64,000 nt of DNA, from positions 9,060 to 73,059 of the forward strand of contig DEQO01000115.1 in assembly GCA_002360495.1 (NCBI GenBank), read 5' to 3'. Positions 7,294 to 14,461 of the stretch are shown here, one piece after another. This stretch comes from Flavobacteriales bacterium UBA3364 (GTDB taxonomy: Bacteria > Bacteroidota > Bacteroidia > Flavobacteriales_F > PHOS-HE28). The notes beneath the pieces were generated by a model. The model saw nothing but the letters and a program-made list of their open reading frames with translations. It did no database searches and had not been told where the DNA came from. The position numbers and the translations under genes were made by a program. Within the stretch, counting starts at the first letter, position 1; every line of letters begins with the position of its first letter.

Positions 7294-7862
7294 AGGTCTA
7301 GGGGTATGATGTGTTTCCGTTGCACGTTCTTCCCGGTCTTCGCGCACCAGTGCAACCCGTGCAACGGGCACACCTTCACGCCCTCCGCGTTCGCCGGGAT
7401 CGTCGATAGGTCGTACCCGCGGTGCGGACAGATATGCCCCTTCAGCAACTCCTTGTCCCGGTACTCCTGGTGGAAGCGGAAGAAAGCCTTTGTGCGGCCT
7501 GCATTGGCGAACCCAACGACGTTGGTAACGCAACGCGCCGGGCGCCATTCCACTTTGCCATCGCTCCAGCGCATGGAGCTGTCGCGCTGCCCGATCACCA
7601 CGATCCAGCTGTGCGCATTCTCGATCCCGATCCGCTTCATCATGGCCTTGGACACGAAGCGCTCATCGAAGTGGAGGTGCTTGCGCAACACACCCAGCTC
7701 CGCATCATCATGCACCGCGCCCCGCACGGGCACCCAATTACCTACGCGGGTGTCCGATGGGTAGGTGAGCTGGAACACATGCGGCACCAGGTACGTGCGC
7801 CCCACCACCGGCGGCGCCGTAAGCTCGTCGATGCGTAGGAGAGGGGTCTTTGCGCGGGGCAT
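7290..7862 (-). CDS. protein with C-terminal Rieske-type [2Fe-2S] motif
   Basis: 190 aa. Residues 145-168 read CPH, 17 residues, then CPLHG, exactly the C-x-H / x(15-17) / C-x2-H ligand set of Rieske iron-sulfur domains, followed by the usual LHW-x-x-KTG strand. The N-terminal 140 residues are unrecognised (an HDDAELGVLRKHLHFDE helix). No oxygenase or cytochrome partner is nearby, so the cluster could be structural, or the site could bind zinc instead. First gene after a 28-bp gap. Confidence 0.65.
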   Translation of the reverse strand: MPRAKTPLLRIDELTAPPVVGRTYLVPHVFQLTYPSDTRVGNWVPVRGAVHDDAELGVLRKHLHFDERFVSKAMMKRIGIENAHSWIVVIGQRDSSMRWSDGKVEWRPARCVTNVVGFANAGRTKAFFRFHQEYRDKELLKGHICPHRGYDLSTIPANAEGVKVCPLHGLHWCAKTGKNVQRKHIIPLDL

Positions 7863-7890
7863 GGTATTTCAGGCTTGACGGTCGCTATGC

Positions 7891-8355
7891 TTAGAGCCAA
7901 ATGGGTTCGTTATCGGGGAGCGCGTTCATGTTTTCCCCATAGAGCGTCACGAGATCGGAAGGGATAGTCCCACCAAACGCCTTCTTCAGATCGCCGATCG
8001 TGTACCCAACCACTCCACCAGATTGATTGATGAAGAGATCAATTCCAATACGGATCGTCGCGCGGAAGGCATCAATGCCCTTTTTGCCGAACCCGAAGAT
8101 GTTCTCGTGTTGAATGAGCTCGGACATGCGATCGCACATGGGCTGCGTGTACTCTTCGCCTCGTTCCTCAGCATTGTCCCAGTCTGCGCACCCTAGCATA
8201 TTGAAGGGGTCGTTCGTAGTGCTGATGTCGACAGGAAATAGCTCGTCGATGCCGTGCAAGAGCCTGGACCGATAGGCGTTGTTCTTTGGAGCTTCCACAT
8301 TGGAGATCCAGGCAATGCAGAACGTGCGGATTTTCAGGGCTTGCTCGGTGGTCAT
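7891..8355 (-). CDS. hypothetical protein, 154 aa
   Basis: Unrecognised soluble protein. Visible features are a helical N-terminus (EQALKIRTFCIAWI), an acidic middle and a Gly-rich turn (NQSGGVVGYTIGDL). It is 6 bp downstream of the Cys-rich protein gene. A somewhat lower GC content than its neighbours is apparent. Confidence 0.5.
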   Translation of the reverse strand: MTTEQALKIRTFCIAWISNVEAPKNNAYRSRLLHGIDELFPVDISTTNDPFNMLGCADWDNAEERGEEYTQPMCDRMSELIQHENIFGFGKKGIDAFRATIRIGIDLFINQSGGVVGYTIGDLKKAFGGTIPSDLVTLYGENMNALPDNEPIWL

Positions 8356-8361
8356 GGTCGC

Positions 8362-8868
8362 CTAATTCCAATTGATGTTTCCCTCCTGCTTTACACACGC
8401 GCTGCACAGATCCTCTTCCACCCACCAGCACGCGCGTCCGGTACGCTCCACGCATCCGGAGCAATTGTCCTCCGTGCAACCGCACACCCGGCATACCTGT
8501 GGAGGGGCAGGAGTGAGGCCACCATCAAGCGTCAGCAGGAGCGTATCACCAACCGGCTCGTAGAGCGGCCGGTGATGCTTGCAACGCCCGTTCTTCCCGT
8601 TCAGCGGAGCATACGCATCGCACTGCTTCCCGCAGTTGTCCTTGCTCTCGCCAGCGAAGTAGAGCTCGCTGCAATAGAATTGGCCCGTGCCCTTTTCCGG
8701 TTTCGCCAGCAACAGGCGGCGCTGGGTCTCGTCGCCCTCACGCATGCTGGCCAGGTGACGATCAATGGTCGTAGCGAACAATTCGTCCTCGCCACGGTCC
8801 CAATCAAGGGCCCTGAAATACACCGGCCCGCGCTTCACGGGCTTCTTTGCTTCTTGTGTAGTCGCCAT
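8362..8868 (-). CDS. Cys-rich hypothetical protein
   Basis: 168 aa. The C-terminal cluster 126-158 (CRVCGC ... CSGC ... CWWVEEDLCSACV) matches the tail of the ASCH protein at 6293-6874: CxxCGC, an intervening CxxC, then W-V-E-x-x-L-C-S-x-C. A further Cys/His group at about 66-98 (YCSELYF, CGKQC, CKHHRP) suggests a second metal site. The module probably binds zinc and DNA or RNA, as in other phage nucleic-acid proteins; no enzymatic motif. Confidence 0.55.
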   Translation of the reverse strand: MATTQEAKKPVKRGPVYFRALDWDRGEDELFATTIDRHLASMREGDETQRRLLLAKPEKGTGQFYCSELYFAGESKDNCGKQCDAYAPLNGKNGRCKHHRPLYEPVGDTLLLTLDGGLTPAPPQVCRVCGCTEDNCSGCVERTGRACWWVEEDLCSACVKQEGNINWN

Positions 8869-8874
8869 GATCGT

Positions 8875-9114
8875 CTATTTCTTGTGCCCAGCCCGCCACG
8901 CAGCGCGCTCAGCCTGTGAATACCGTTTACACACCTCCTGCTCTATCCACTTCATCGCCTCGAAATACTCCTCATCGTTCTCCTCCGGCACTTCGCTTTT
9001 CATCCGGTCCACCAGGTCCAGCAACCGCACGGCCAACGTCAGGCTCATCCGGATCCGCTTCCCGAAGTATCCCTTCGTGTGGAACTGCGCAAGGCCTTTG
9101 GCGAAGTCTCCCAT
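8875..9114 (-). CDS. hypothetical helical protein, 79 aa
   Basis: Highly helical, charged (RLLDLVDRMKSEVPEENDEE, then EQEVCKRYSQAERAAW). The ATG at 9114 was preferred over the GTG one codon upstream. Lies 3 bp after the upstream gene. No recognised family. Confidence 0.45.
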   Translation of the reverse strand: MGDFAKGLAQFHTKGYFGKRIRMSLTLAVRLLDLVDRMKSEVPEENDEEYFEAMKWIEQEVCKRYSQAERAAWRAGHKK

Positions 9115-9117
9115 CAC

Positions 9118-9381
9118 TCAGGCGTATGGTGTTTTGAAGCCTTCCGGCAACTCCAAGGCTTGATCTCCGAGTTCGTTCATCACTTTGGCGCAATCGGCGC
9201 CATGCTTGCACAAGCCCCAACGGAAGCCGGATCGCACACACAAGCGAAGTGCCCGGACCATTTGGAGGTCCTCCAACGTCTTCGGCTCCCAAGACCCGCC
9301 GAACACCGTCTCGTAGGCCTTTTTGAGAAGACGGCTTTCCTCGTTGTGAGTGAGGCCTGTGAGTTGTTCCAAGTCGTTCAT
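9118..9381 (-). CDS. hypothetical protein, 87 aa
   Basis: Small protein with an N-terminal helix (LEQLTGLTHNEESRLLKKA) and a central Trp-containing turn. ATG at 9381; a GTG precedes it by one codon. Four bases separate it from the SLOG gene stop. No recognised family. Confidence 0.45.
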   Translation of the reverse strand: MNDLEQLTGLTHNEESRLLKKAYETVFGGSWEPKTLEDLQMVRALRLCVRSGFRWGLCKHGADCAKVMNELGDQALELPEGFKTPYA

Positions 9382-9385
9382 CACA

Positions 9386-9748
9386 TCAAGCCTTATCCGT
9401 TCGTACCACCCTCACCGCCAACCCACGTTCCCGGCCGATCCGGATCATGTGCTCCGTGCCGCGGCTCTTCCCATCCCAGAAGGCGATCAACGCTTGGGCT
9501 TTATCGGCCATGGCTACGTTGCGCAGGTATCCCGCCCATTTCCCGTGTGCATCCCAATCGGCGGGCATCACCACCACGCCAAGGCCGCGTTCCCGGGCAT
9601 AGCGTTCGCCCAGCTGGTCGGCCCCACGTGCACCACCACTGATCACCACCGCATCGGGTCGGTTGGCCAGTAGGGTATCGCATCGCTCGCGTAGCAAATC
9701 GTAGTTGGTGAACGCTCGGCTTCCGGCAATGATCACGTGGTAGGGCAT
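9386..9748 (-). CDS. SLOG-family protein (DUF2493, YspA-like)
   Basis: 120 aa. Rossmann-like nucleotide-binding fold of the SLOG superfamily: IIAGSRAF (6-13), SGGARGAD (37-44) and the second-strand context MPADWDAHGK followed by NVAMADKAQALIAFWDGKSRGTEHMI. Such proteins bind nucleotide-derived ligands and are common in phages; exact ligand unknown. An in-frame ATG at 9835 would add a hydrophobic leader but runs through a perfect inverted repeat (9754-9791), so the ATG at 9748 was chosen. Confidence 0.8.
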   Translation of the reverse strand: MPYHVIIAGSRAFTNYDLLRERCDTLLANRPDAVVISGGARGADQLGERYARERGLGVVVMPADWDAHGKWAGYLRNVAMADKAQALIAFWDGKSRGTEHMIRIGRERGLAVRVVRTDKA

Positions 9749-9753
9749 GGGAT

Positions 9754-9791
9754 GGGGTGCTGTTGCACAAAGGCGAAGCGCACAGCACCCC
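9754..9791. repeat. 10-bp perfect inverted repeat before SLOG gene
   Basis: GGGGTGCTGT and ACAGCACCCC are separated by 18 bases, immediately upstream of the leftward start at 9748. It could be an attenuating hairpin or another interspersed palindrome. Confidence 0.7.
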
Positions 9792-9836
9792 AGCGCAATG
9801 ACAAACCACAGGTGGCGTAGTTGGGTCTTCATCACA

Positions 9837-10229
9837 TCAAGCCTTCACCTCAGCTTCCGGAACCCCGTTCACCAGCATCTGGAACTTCTCCTTCTTGCAC
9901 ACCGGGCACACACGGCGCTCGCTCTCGCCGTTCTTGATCTTCAACTTCTCCTTCTGCTGCCCGCTCCAATCACAGGTACCGTTGATGCACTTGTAGGTGA
10001 TCAGCGGTCCTTCCAAGCCGATCCGGTGCAGGTCAGCATCGCCCACGCTGGACAGTAGGGTAGAACTGGCTACGCTCCGGTCCGTCAGCTTCATGTATTC
10101 CAGTTCCACCTTGGCGCTGTCCAGAAGCGTTTTGCCCAAGCCTGCGATCGCCTTGGCCGCTTCGGGTTGCATCTCCTTGCTACGCACCGCTTCGATCGCT
10201 GCGAACAGGTGGTCCTGCAGGTCGCTCAT
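9837..10229 (-). CDS. phage protein with C-terminal zinc ribbon, 130 aa
   Basis: N-terminal helix pair DLQDHLFAAIEAVRSKEM / AAKAIAGLGKTLLDSAKVEL, a pattern common in small phage and conjugative-element proteins. A C-terminal ribbon follows: TCDWSG and RVCPVCKKEKF. The start ATG follows the HNH gene stop by one base; a further upstream ATG (10,244) overlaps that gene and is less likely. Function unknown. Confidence 0.6.
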   Translation of the reverse strand: MSDLQDHLFAAIEAVRSKEMQPEAAKAIAGLGKTLLDSAKVELEYMKLTDRSVASSTLLSSVGDADLHRIGLEGPLITYKCINGTCDWSGQQKEKLKIKNGESERRVCPVCKKEKFQMLVNGVPEAEVKA

Positions 10230-10230
10230 C

Positions 10231-11028
10231 TTATTCCTCGCCATGTTGCTCGCGTATTGCTTTGTTCAACCTGCCCAGGAGCCGCATCACGTTGCGGATC
10301 TCGGGCGGATAGTTCATGATCGATGTGCGGGCAAATCGTTCCGCCTTGGTGATCTGTTCCAGGTTCTCCAGCACACAGTTGCCCTGGTTGCCGTCTTTGA
10401 AGGCGATCACATGGCCCTTCTTCACCGGGCCGTGGGCATCCTCCCATAGCTTGCGGTGGAGGTGCACCATCTTGCCCAGCTTCACCCGGATGAAGAAGTA
10501 CTGGCGTCCATCGGTATCGCGCCGCACGCTCACATAGCCGTCGTACTTGGTGTTGTGTGGCAGCTGGCCCTTCTTGAACATGGTGGGCTTTGCGGCAGCG
10601 TACCGCTCTGCCGTCATCTTCTTCCCCTTGCTCCACGGCACGATCCCTTTCTTGAAGCGGGTAGCGGCACCACGGCCATCACCCTTGCGCAACCGGCCGC
10701 TCTTGGGGCTGTTCAGGAAAGCCTCGCTCTTCTTCAGGCCCAGCTTTCGGGCATAGTGGTTGATGGCGATCGTGCTACGCCCGAGCAATGCAGCCAGTTC
10801 TTTCGCTGGTGTATCCGGGTAGCGCTTGATCAAGAGCCGCTTGTCCTTCGCCGTGAATACACGCCACAGCAAGTGGGCGGGGTCCCGCTTCACCTTGTGC
10901 CGGTGCACGAGGTTCTTCACCCGGTGCTTCGAAACGCGCAGGTTCGCAGCAACAGCGCTCGCACCCAGCTTGGGATAGTCGCGCAGGACGATCGCCTTCT
11001 GTTTGGCCGTAAGGGGTTTGCCCACCAT
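10231..11028 (-). CDS. HNH endonuclease with SANT/Myb-like N-terminal repeats (copy 1)
   Basis: 265 aa. The C-terminus carries an HNH_3-type nuclease core: VHLHRKLWEDAHGPVKKGHV, then FKDGNQGNCVLENLEQI, including the H-N-N metal/nucleophile set. The N-terminal part has two short helix-turn-helix units (DYPKLGASAVAANLRVSKHR and RYPDTPAKELAALLGRSTIA). The middle carries the conserved KGKKMT ... MFKKGQLPHN linker shared with the copy at 20,896-21,783. Probably a free-standing homing-type or phage nicking nuclease. The start overlaps the upstream stop by one base (TGATG). Confidence 0.85.
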   Translation of the reverse strand: MVGKPLTAKQKAIVLRDYPKLGASAVAANLRVSKHRVKNLVHRHKVKRDPAHLLWRVFTAKDKRLLIKRYPDTPAKELAALLGRSTIAINHYARKLGLKKSEAFLNSPKSGRLRKGDGRGAATRFKKGIVPWSKGKKMTAERYAAAKPTMFKKGQLPHNTKYDGYVSVRRDTDGRQYFFIRVKLGKMVHLHRKLWEDAHGPVKKGHVIAFKDGNQGNCVLENLEQITKAERFARTSIMNYPPEIRNVMRLLGRLNKAIREQHGEE

Positions 11029-11435
11029 CAGTCCTGCGGTGTTTTGATCGGGCGGCTCAACGCCGACAGCAGTTCGTGCGCACCCAGTTGCGGACGCACC
11101 AAGGGTCCGGTCGGCTTCTCGCGCCGTTTCGGCTTCGCATCGCACCGGTGCGCACGTAAGCCACGCTCGGTAAAGCCTGTGCGTTCACAGCACGGGCAGG
11201 CGTAGAGCGGATCGTCGATCGTGGTCCACGTCCGCTTCAACTTCATGATCTCCGCCGCGATCCCCTTGAACGGCGCGAACGCCCGCTTCTCGATCAGCTG
11301 CACGAACTCGTACAACAGGTCCTGCTCCAGGGAATCGGCCTTCTCCGGATCGGTGGGCCGCAAAGCCACGATCTCGTCCCGCCGTTCACGGATCGCATTC
11401 AACGTCTTGGTCGCTTCCTCGATGAACATCTTCAC
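11028..11435 (-). CDS. hypothetical protein with C2H2-like finger
   Basis: 135 aa. N-terminal charged coiled-coil (ATKTLNAIRERRDEIVAL) and then CPCCERTGFTERGLRAHRC (about 79-97), a Cys-Cys-His-Cys arrangement that could bind zinc. Precedes the HNH gene with one-base overlap. The promoter for both may lie within the repeat gap to its right. Confidence 0.5.
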   Translation of the reverse strand: MKMFIEEATKTLNAIRERRDEIVALRPTDPEKADSLEQDLLYEFVQLIEKRAFAPFKGIAAEIMKLKRTWTTIDDPLYACPCCERTGFTERGLRAHRCDAKPKRREKPTGPLVRPQLGAHELLSALSRPIKTPQD

Positions 11436-11440
11436 TTGTG

Positions 11441-11496
11441 TTTGCCGGGGCTAGCTGCGTGCGTGCCCTCGCCACGCGAAGGGGCACCATGCAGCG
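11441..11496. repeat. interspersed repeat, family C copy 1
   Basis: TTGCCGGGGCTAGCTGCGTG through GCGAAGGGGCACCATGCAGCG, in the 94-bp gap between two leftward genes. Contains the inverted pair GTGCCC / GGGCAC around TCGC-CAC-GCGA. Copies at 12,321, 15,971 and 23,459. In the leftward frame it encodes a GAPSxGEGTHAA-type peptide. Confidence 0.8.
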
Positions 11497-11529
11497 CGGT
11501 GGCAGTCGGGTATGTGACCTTCCTTCCCA

Positions 11530-11811
11530 TCACGCAACACGTTCGAGCAGAACATACTTTGCACGCGTCTGGATCCGGAACTGCAGGTGTGCACGTTCCT
11601 TGGCGTAGTTCTTCGTCTTCCAAGCAATGGCAGCGCTCTGGACCCGCGCGCCTGAATGCCCGACACTCTCACCATCAGTTCGCGGACAACGCATCTGGTC
11701 GCCCACTTCCAGGTCGCCGAACCCATAGCTCCATCGACCGTTCTTGCCAAGATCAGGCTCAATGAAGTCGGGCTTCACGACAAGGTCTGGTAGGGGTTTC
11801 TTCTTCGCCAT
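11530..11811 (-). CDS. hypothetical protein, 93 aa
   Basis: Begins with a basic MAKKK stretch; the body is beta-rich with GFGDLEVGDQMRCPR and ends in a strand (KYVLLERVA). The ATG at 11,811 overlaps the stop of the upstream gene by one base and was chosen over an upstream GTG. No known family; ends just before a family C repeat. Confidence 0.5.
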   Translation of the reverse strand: MAKKKPLPDLVVKPDFIEPDLGKNGRWSYGFGDLEVGDQMRCPRTDGESVGHSGARVQSAAIAWKTKNYAKERAHLQFRIQTRAKYVLLERVA

Positions 11812-12068
11812 CACTTCTTCCTGGCTACGAACACCCGTTTCTCGAACGACATCACCTTCACACCGGCCACCTCGATGGTCACGACCTTATCCGCCCGTTC
11901 AACACGGGCAGTGTTGTACCAGCCTTTTTCCATGACCCGGTCGATCAGGGTGCGCTCGAAGCGGTCAATGGTGCTCCACGTGCTGATCTCCACGTAGCGC
12001 TTCATGTCTTCGGCCAGCTCGCGCACGAGCGGGTCCGAATGCTGGAATATGGTGGCTGCGATCTTCAT
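11811..12068 (-). CDS. hypothetical protein, 85 aa
   Basis: N-terminal helix (PLVRELAEDMKRYVEIS), central helix ending DRVMEKGW and a C-terminal beta hairpin (KVVTIEVAGVKVMSF). One-base overlaps with both neighbours define it; the longer frame upstream is a shadow. Unrecognised. Confidence 0.5.
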   Translation of the reverse strand: MKIAATIFQHSDPLVRELAEDMKRYVEISTWSTIDRFERTLIDRVMEKGWYNTARVERADKVVTIEVAGVKVMSFEKRVFVARKK

Positions 12069-12310
12069 CAGTTCTCGATCGGTGTGAACGACGCCAGCGG
12101 CGCCCCGTTGACCTTCACCCAGACTTGCGTCCCTTCCAGGGTCACCGCCGTACCATCGGGGCAGTTGTCCGGGAACAGGTCGTGGATGATCTGTTCCTGC
12201 AGGTCTTTGGGTGAGTCGAACTCCAGGAGCTCCACGCCGCCCACCAGTTGGTCGGCCAGGGTGCGCAGGGCAGTGTCGTTGGTGGTATGTCGGATGCCGC
12301 TGAACTTCAT
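12068..12310 (-). CDS. hypothetical protein, 80 aa
   Basis: Acidic small protein (LEFDSPKDLQEQIIHDLFPD then TAVTLEGTQVWVKVNG). The start at 12,310 overlaps the stop of the upstream gene at 12,307. No recognised family. Confidence 0.5.
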   Translation of the reverse strand: MKFSGIRHTTNDTALRTLADQLVGGVELLEFDSPKDLQEQIIHDLFPDNCPDGTAVTLEGTQVWVKVNGAPLASFTPIEN

Positions 12311-12666
12311 CGGTCGGTTCGTTTGCCGGGGCCAGCTGCGTGCGTGCCCTCGCCATGCGAAAGGGCACCATGCTGCGGGACTTGCGTGCGTTCAAAGGCG
12401 ACAAGCCGTTCCACGTAACTATCCATATCCGTGTACAGCGTGAAGGCCGGGATGCGCGCTTTGTCTGCCTCCGAGATCTCGAAGTGGATGGCGTGTTCGT
12501 AGATGCCCCACCACATTTCCTGCGCGGTGCCGATCGAAAGAGTATCACGGCGGAAGTACTTGTCCTGTACCTGCACATAGTTCCGCGCCCGCTTCGGCAC
12601 CAACGCCGGGTTCGGGAACCCGCAGAAAGGCTTCGGGCGTGTGGTATGGAACAGGTCGAATTGCAT
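12307..12666 (-). CDS. hypothetical protein with repeat-encoded C-terminus
   Basis: 119 aa, starting MQFDLF at 12,666 where the ATG overlaps the upstream stop. The protein body (SIGTAQEMWWGIYEHAIHFE, helical) is unrecognised. The last 20 or so residues (GALSHGEGTHAAGPGK ...) are encoded by the family C repeat at 12,321-12,378, so the original C-terminus appears replaced or extended by a mobile palindrome. Confidence 0.55.
   Translation of the reverse strand: MQFDLFHTTRPKPFCGFPNPALVPKRARNYVQVQDKYFRRDTLSIGTAQEMWWGIYEHAIHFEISEADKARIPAFTLYTDMDSYVERLVAFERTQVPQHGALSHGEGTHAAGPGKRTDR
12321..12378. repeat. interspersed repeat, family C copy 2 (inside a CDS end)
   Basis: TTGCCGGGGCCAGCTGCGTG through GCGAAAGGGCACCATGCTGCG. 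It lies within the last codons of the 12,307-12,666 gene and stops a few bases before the next start codon. Confidence 0.85.
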
Positions 12667-12923
12667 CACTTGCGCAGTTGCTTCAACTTCTTCGCCGCCA
12701 TACCACTGGTGATGTAGGAGCCCGCTGCCTTCTTCGCCTTCTCAAGGGACCCACAGGTCCCGTTGGCGATGTCCGCTGCAGGAAAGCGTTGCGTGGCTTT
12801 CGTCGTGATGCACCATCGGTAGCTCACGCCCAGGTCGGTAGTGGTCACCAACAGATCGAAATCGTTCCGATCCGTGAACCAGATCGGTCGACCGTCCATC
12901 CTGCTCCATGCCATCCGTGCCAT
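12666..12923 (-). CDS. hypothetical protein, 85 aa
   Basis: Contains a beta-rich middle (DFDLLVTTTDLGVSYRWCIT) and a basic Ala/Lys-rich C-terminal helix (EKAKKAAGSYITSGMAAKKL). Coupled to both neighbours by TGATG-type overlaps. Unrecognised. Confidence 0.5.
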   Translation of the reverse strand: MARMAWSRMDGRPIWFTDRNDFDLLVTTTDLGVSYRWCITTKATQRFPAADIANGTCGSLEKAKKAAGSYITSGMAAKKLKQLRK

Positions 12924-13132
12924 CACTTGTACTTCTTGCGGATCTTCAACTTCAGTTCCACCAGCCGGTCGATGAATTCGTTGATCTGGTTCTCTGCTAC
13001 AGCGGCCGCTTCCTTCTTGCTGTGGCTCTCCCCATCGTCATAGTCCAGGCTCTCCACGTCGTCTCCAAAGCCGCACACCTCTTGATGCACATCGCCCAGC
13101 GCGTCCAGTATGTGGTTCTTGCGCACGCCCAT
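12923..13132 (-). CDS. small helical protein, 69 aa
   Basis: Acidic centre (DDVESLDYDDGESHSKKEAA) and a C-terminal amphipathic helix ending LVELKLKIRKKYK. Two bp after the ubiquitin-like gene. No recognised family. Confidence 0.5.
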   Translation of the reverse strand: MGVRKNHILDALGDVHQEVCGFGDDVESLDYDDGESHSKKEAAAVAENQINEFIDRLVELKLKIRKKYK

Positions 13133-13134
13133 GA

Positions 13135-13356
13135 CTACGCCCCGCTGGTATCGTGCACGTTGATGATCAGCCCCTCATCCAGCGTAAGCCGCTCACCGCG
13201 CTTCAACGACCCATCGCGCACGCGGCGGTCGTAGGTCATGGTCATCACGCGGTCGCTAGCGCTACCGGGGTATGCGAGCTGCACGATCTGCTCGTAGCTC
13301 AATTCCGAGGCTTCCACCTCGATCTCGTTGCCGTTCAGTGTGATGGTCTTTTTCAT
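13135..13356 (-). CDS. ubiquitin-like beta-grasp protein (multiubiquitin/DUF2604-like)
   Basis: 73 aa. The layout is that of small phage and bacterial ubiquitin-like proteins: N-terminal hairpin KKTITLNGNEIEVEASELSY, a single helix EQIVQLAYPG, then the strand MTMTYDRR, a turn SLKRGERLTLDEG and the closing strand IINVHDTSGA. Related domains occur in bacterial operons with E1/E2/JAB partners. No E1-, E2- or JAB-like gene lies beside it here and the tail lacks a terminal GG, so conjugation is uncertain. The neighbour at 13,360 may be a partner by position. Confidence 0.65.
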   Translation of the reverse strand: MKKTITLNGNEIEVEASELSYEQIVQLAYPGSASDRVMTMTYDRRVRDGSLKRGERLTLDEGLIINVHDTSGA

Positions 13357-13359
13357 GGT

Positions 13360-13632
13360 TCAAATGATGATCTCTTCAATGGTGATCTGCTGGCCATCCC
13401 AGCTCAGCGTAACGGGTTGCTCTGCGATCAGCAACATCAGCTTGCGCAGGGCAACAGCCTTGGGTTGTGGTAGGTCGAAATCCTCGAAATCGCGCACCAA
13501 CCCACCGCAGGGTTTCTCGCTCACAGCAAAGCCCAGCTCGCCGGCCGTGCGCCGGAACCGGTAACCACCGGTGCAACCCGCCCGGCCGAGGGCGAAGGCA
13601 AGGTTCGTGGAGCTGACAATGATGCGGCACAT
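13360..13632 (-). CDS. hypothetical protein, 90 aa
   Basis: Beta-rich small protein with Cys at 2, 20 and 42; starts CRIIVSSTNLAFALGRAG and ends with the strand pair PVTLSWDGQQITIEEIII. Ends 3 bp before the ubiquitin-like gene and probably shares its transcript. No recognised family. Confidence 0.5.
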   Translation of the reverse strand: MCRIIVSSTNLAFALGRAGCTGGYRFRRTAGELGFAVSEKPCGGLVRDFEDFDLPQPKAVALRKLMLLIAEQPVTLSWDGQQITIEEIII

Positions 13633-13634
13633 GG

Positions 13635-13868
13635 TCAGGACATTTCCTCGGTTTGGAACGGCTCCAGGAAGTCGTCCGCATCGCGCGTCACCATCACGTG
13701 CACCTGGTAGTGCTGCTCAAGCTTCTTGTCGTAGTACTCGAAGGCCATTTCGCGAACGTGCTTCAGTTCCGTGTTTGCCGAAATGGCGGGTATCAGATCG
13801 CGCGCGGAAACTTCAAGCAGATCCAGTTCGGTCTGCCTCAGCTTTGGTAAGCGGTTGGGATTGGCCAT
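13635..13868 (-). CDS. hypothetical protein, 77 aa
   Basis: Helical N-terminus (KLRQTELDLLEVSARDLIPA), middle HVREMAFEYYDKKLEQHY and a short strand (HVMVTRD). Followed at 2 bp by the 90-aa gene. Unrecognised. Confidence 0.5.
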   Translation of the reverse strand: MANPNRLPKLRQTELDLLEVSARDLIPAISANTELKHVREMAFEYYDKKLEQHYQVHVMVTRDADDFLEPFQTEEMS

Positions 13869-13878
13869 TGTTCTTTGT

Positions 13879-13977
13879 TCAGCAGGCGTTGTGGGATACG
13901 AGCACGATCAGGGCGATCACATAACCGATGTTGCGCATGAGGTAGGCGAATGGATCTGTGGGCTTGCGGGTGGCCAT
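13879..13977 (-). CDS. micro-protein, single transmembrane helix, 32 aa
   Basis: ATG at 13,977, two bases after the stop of the upstream gene, encodes a short polar head and the hydrophobic helix NIGYVIALIVLVS, ending at a TGA. Placement in an otherwise empty 111-bp gap of a gapless operon supports it. Confidence 0.5.
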   Translation of the reverse strand: MATRKPTDPFAYLMRNIGYVIALIVLVSHNAC

Positions 13978-13979
13978 GG

Positions 13980-14459
13980 TCACTTCTTCTTGGCTGCACC
14001 CTTCTTGTTCGCCATCCGCACCGCATCAGCGAACTCCGCTTCGGCGCGCTCCTCCATCAGCTTCACCAGCTCATCGAGGCTCTCGGCATACACGAACTCC
14101 ACGGTGGAGATGAATCCGCTCACACCCCAGCCCACCGGCTTGCCGTTCTTGAACCGGAAAGAGTGGAAGTCCGGGATCTGGATCATGGCCAGGAAGCCCA
14201 GCCGGTCGCTATCAGCCAAGGCTGTGGCCAGCTGCTCGCCGTCATCCCAGTTATCCGTATCGGTGATGTCGTTCTCCAGCCCAGGAAAGGTCTTCAACAC
14301 ACGTTTCCCAGGATTGCTGCAATTGATGATGTCCTCACACAGATCGATCGCATCGCGGTTGATCACCTGCGCCGCCAGCCACACCAACTTATCGATGTAG
14401 GGGCTGCCCTTGATCTCAGCGATCCGGGCCGCCAGTGTCTTGTTGATCTCTGCTGACAT
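13980..14459 (-). CDS. hypothetical protein, 159 aa
   Basis: Soluble alpha/beta protein: helical N-terminus (KLVWLAAQVINRDAIDLCED), middle strand pair around FLAMIQIPDFHSFRFKNG and a long C-terminal helix (SLDELVKLMEERAEAEFADA) with a Lys-rich end. Two bp from the neighbour upstream. No recognised family. Confidence 0.5.
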   Translation of the reverse strand: MSAEINKTLAARIAEIKGSPYIDKLVWLAAQVINRDAIDLCEDIINCSNPGKRVLKTFPGLENDITDTDNWDDGEQLATALADSDRLGFLAMIQIPDFHSFRFKNGKPVGWGVSGFISTVEFVYAESLDELVKLMEERAEAEFADAVRMANKKGAAKKK

Positions 14460-14461
14460 GG

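Noticed and set aside
9749..9835. N-terminal hydrophobic extension of the SLOG protein
   Set aside because: It would run through a perfect inverted repeat, and SLOG proteins of this type start directly at the first strand.
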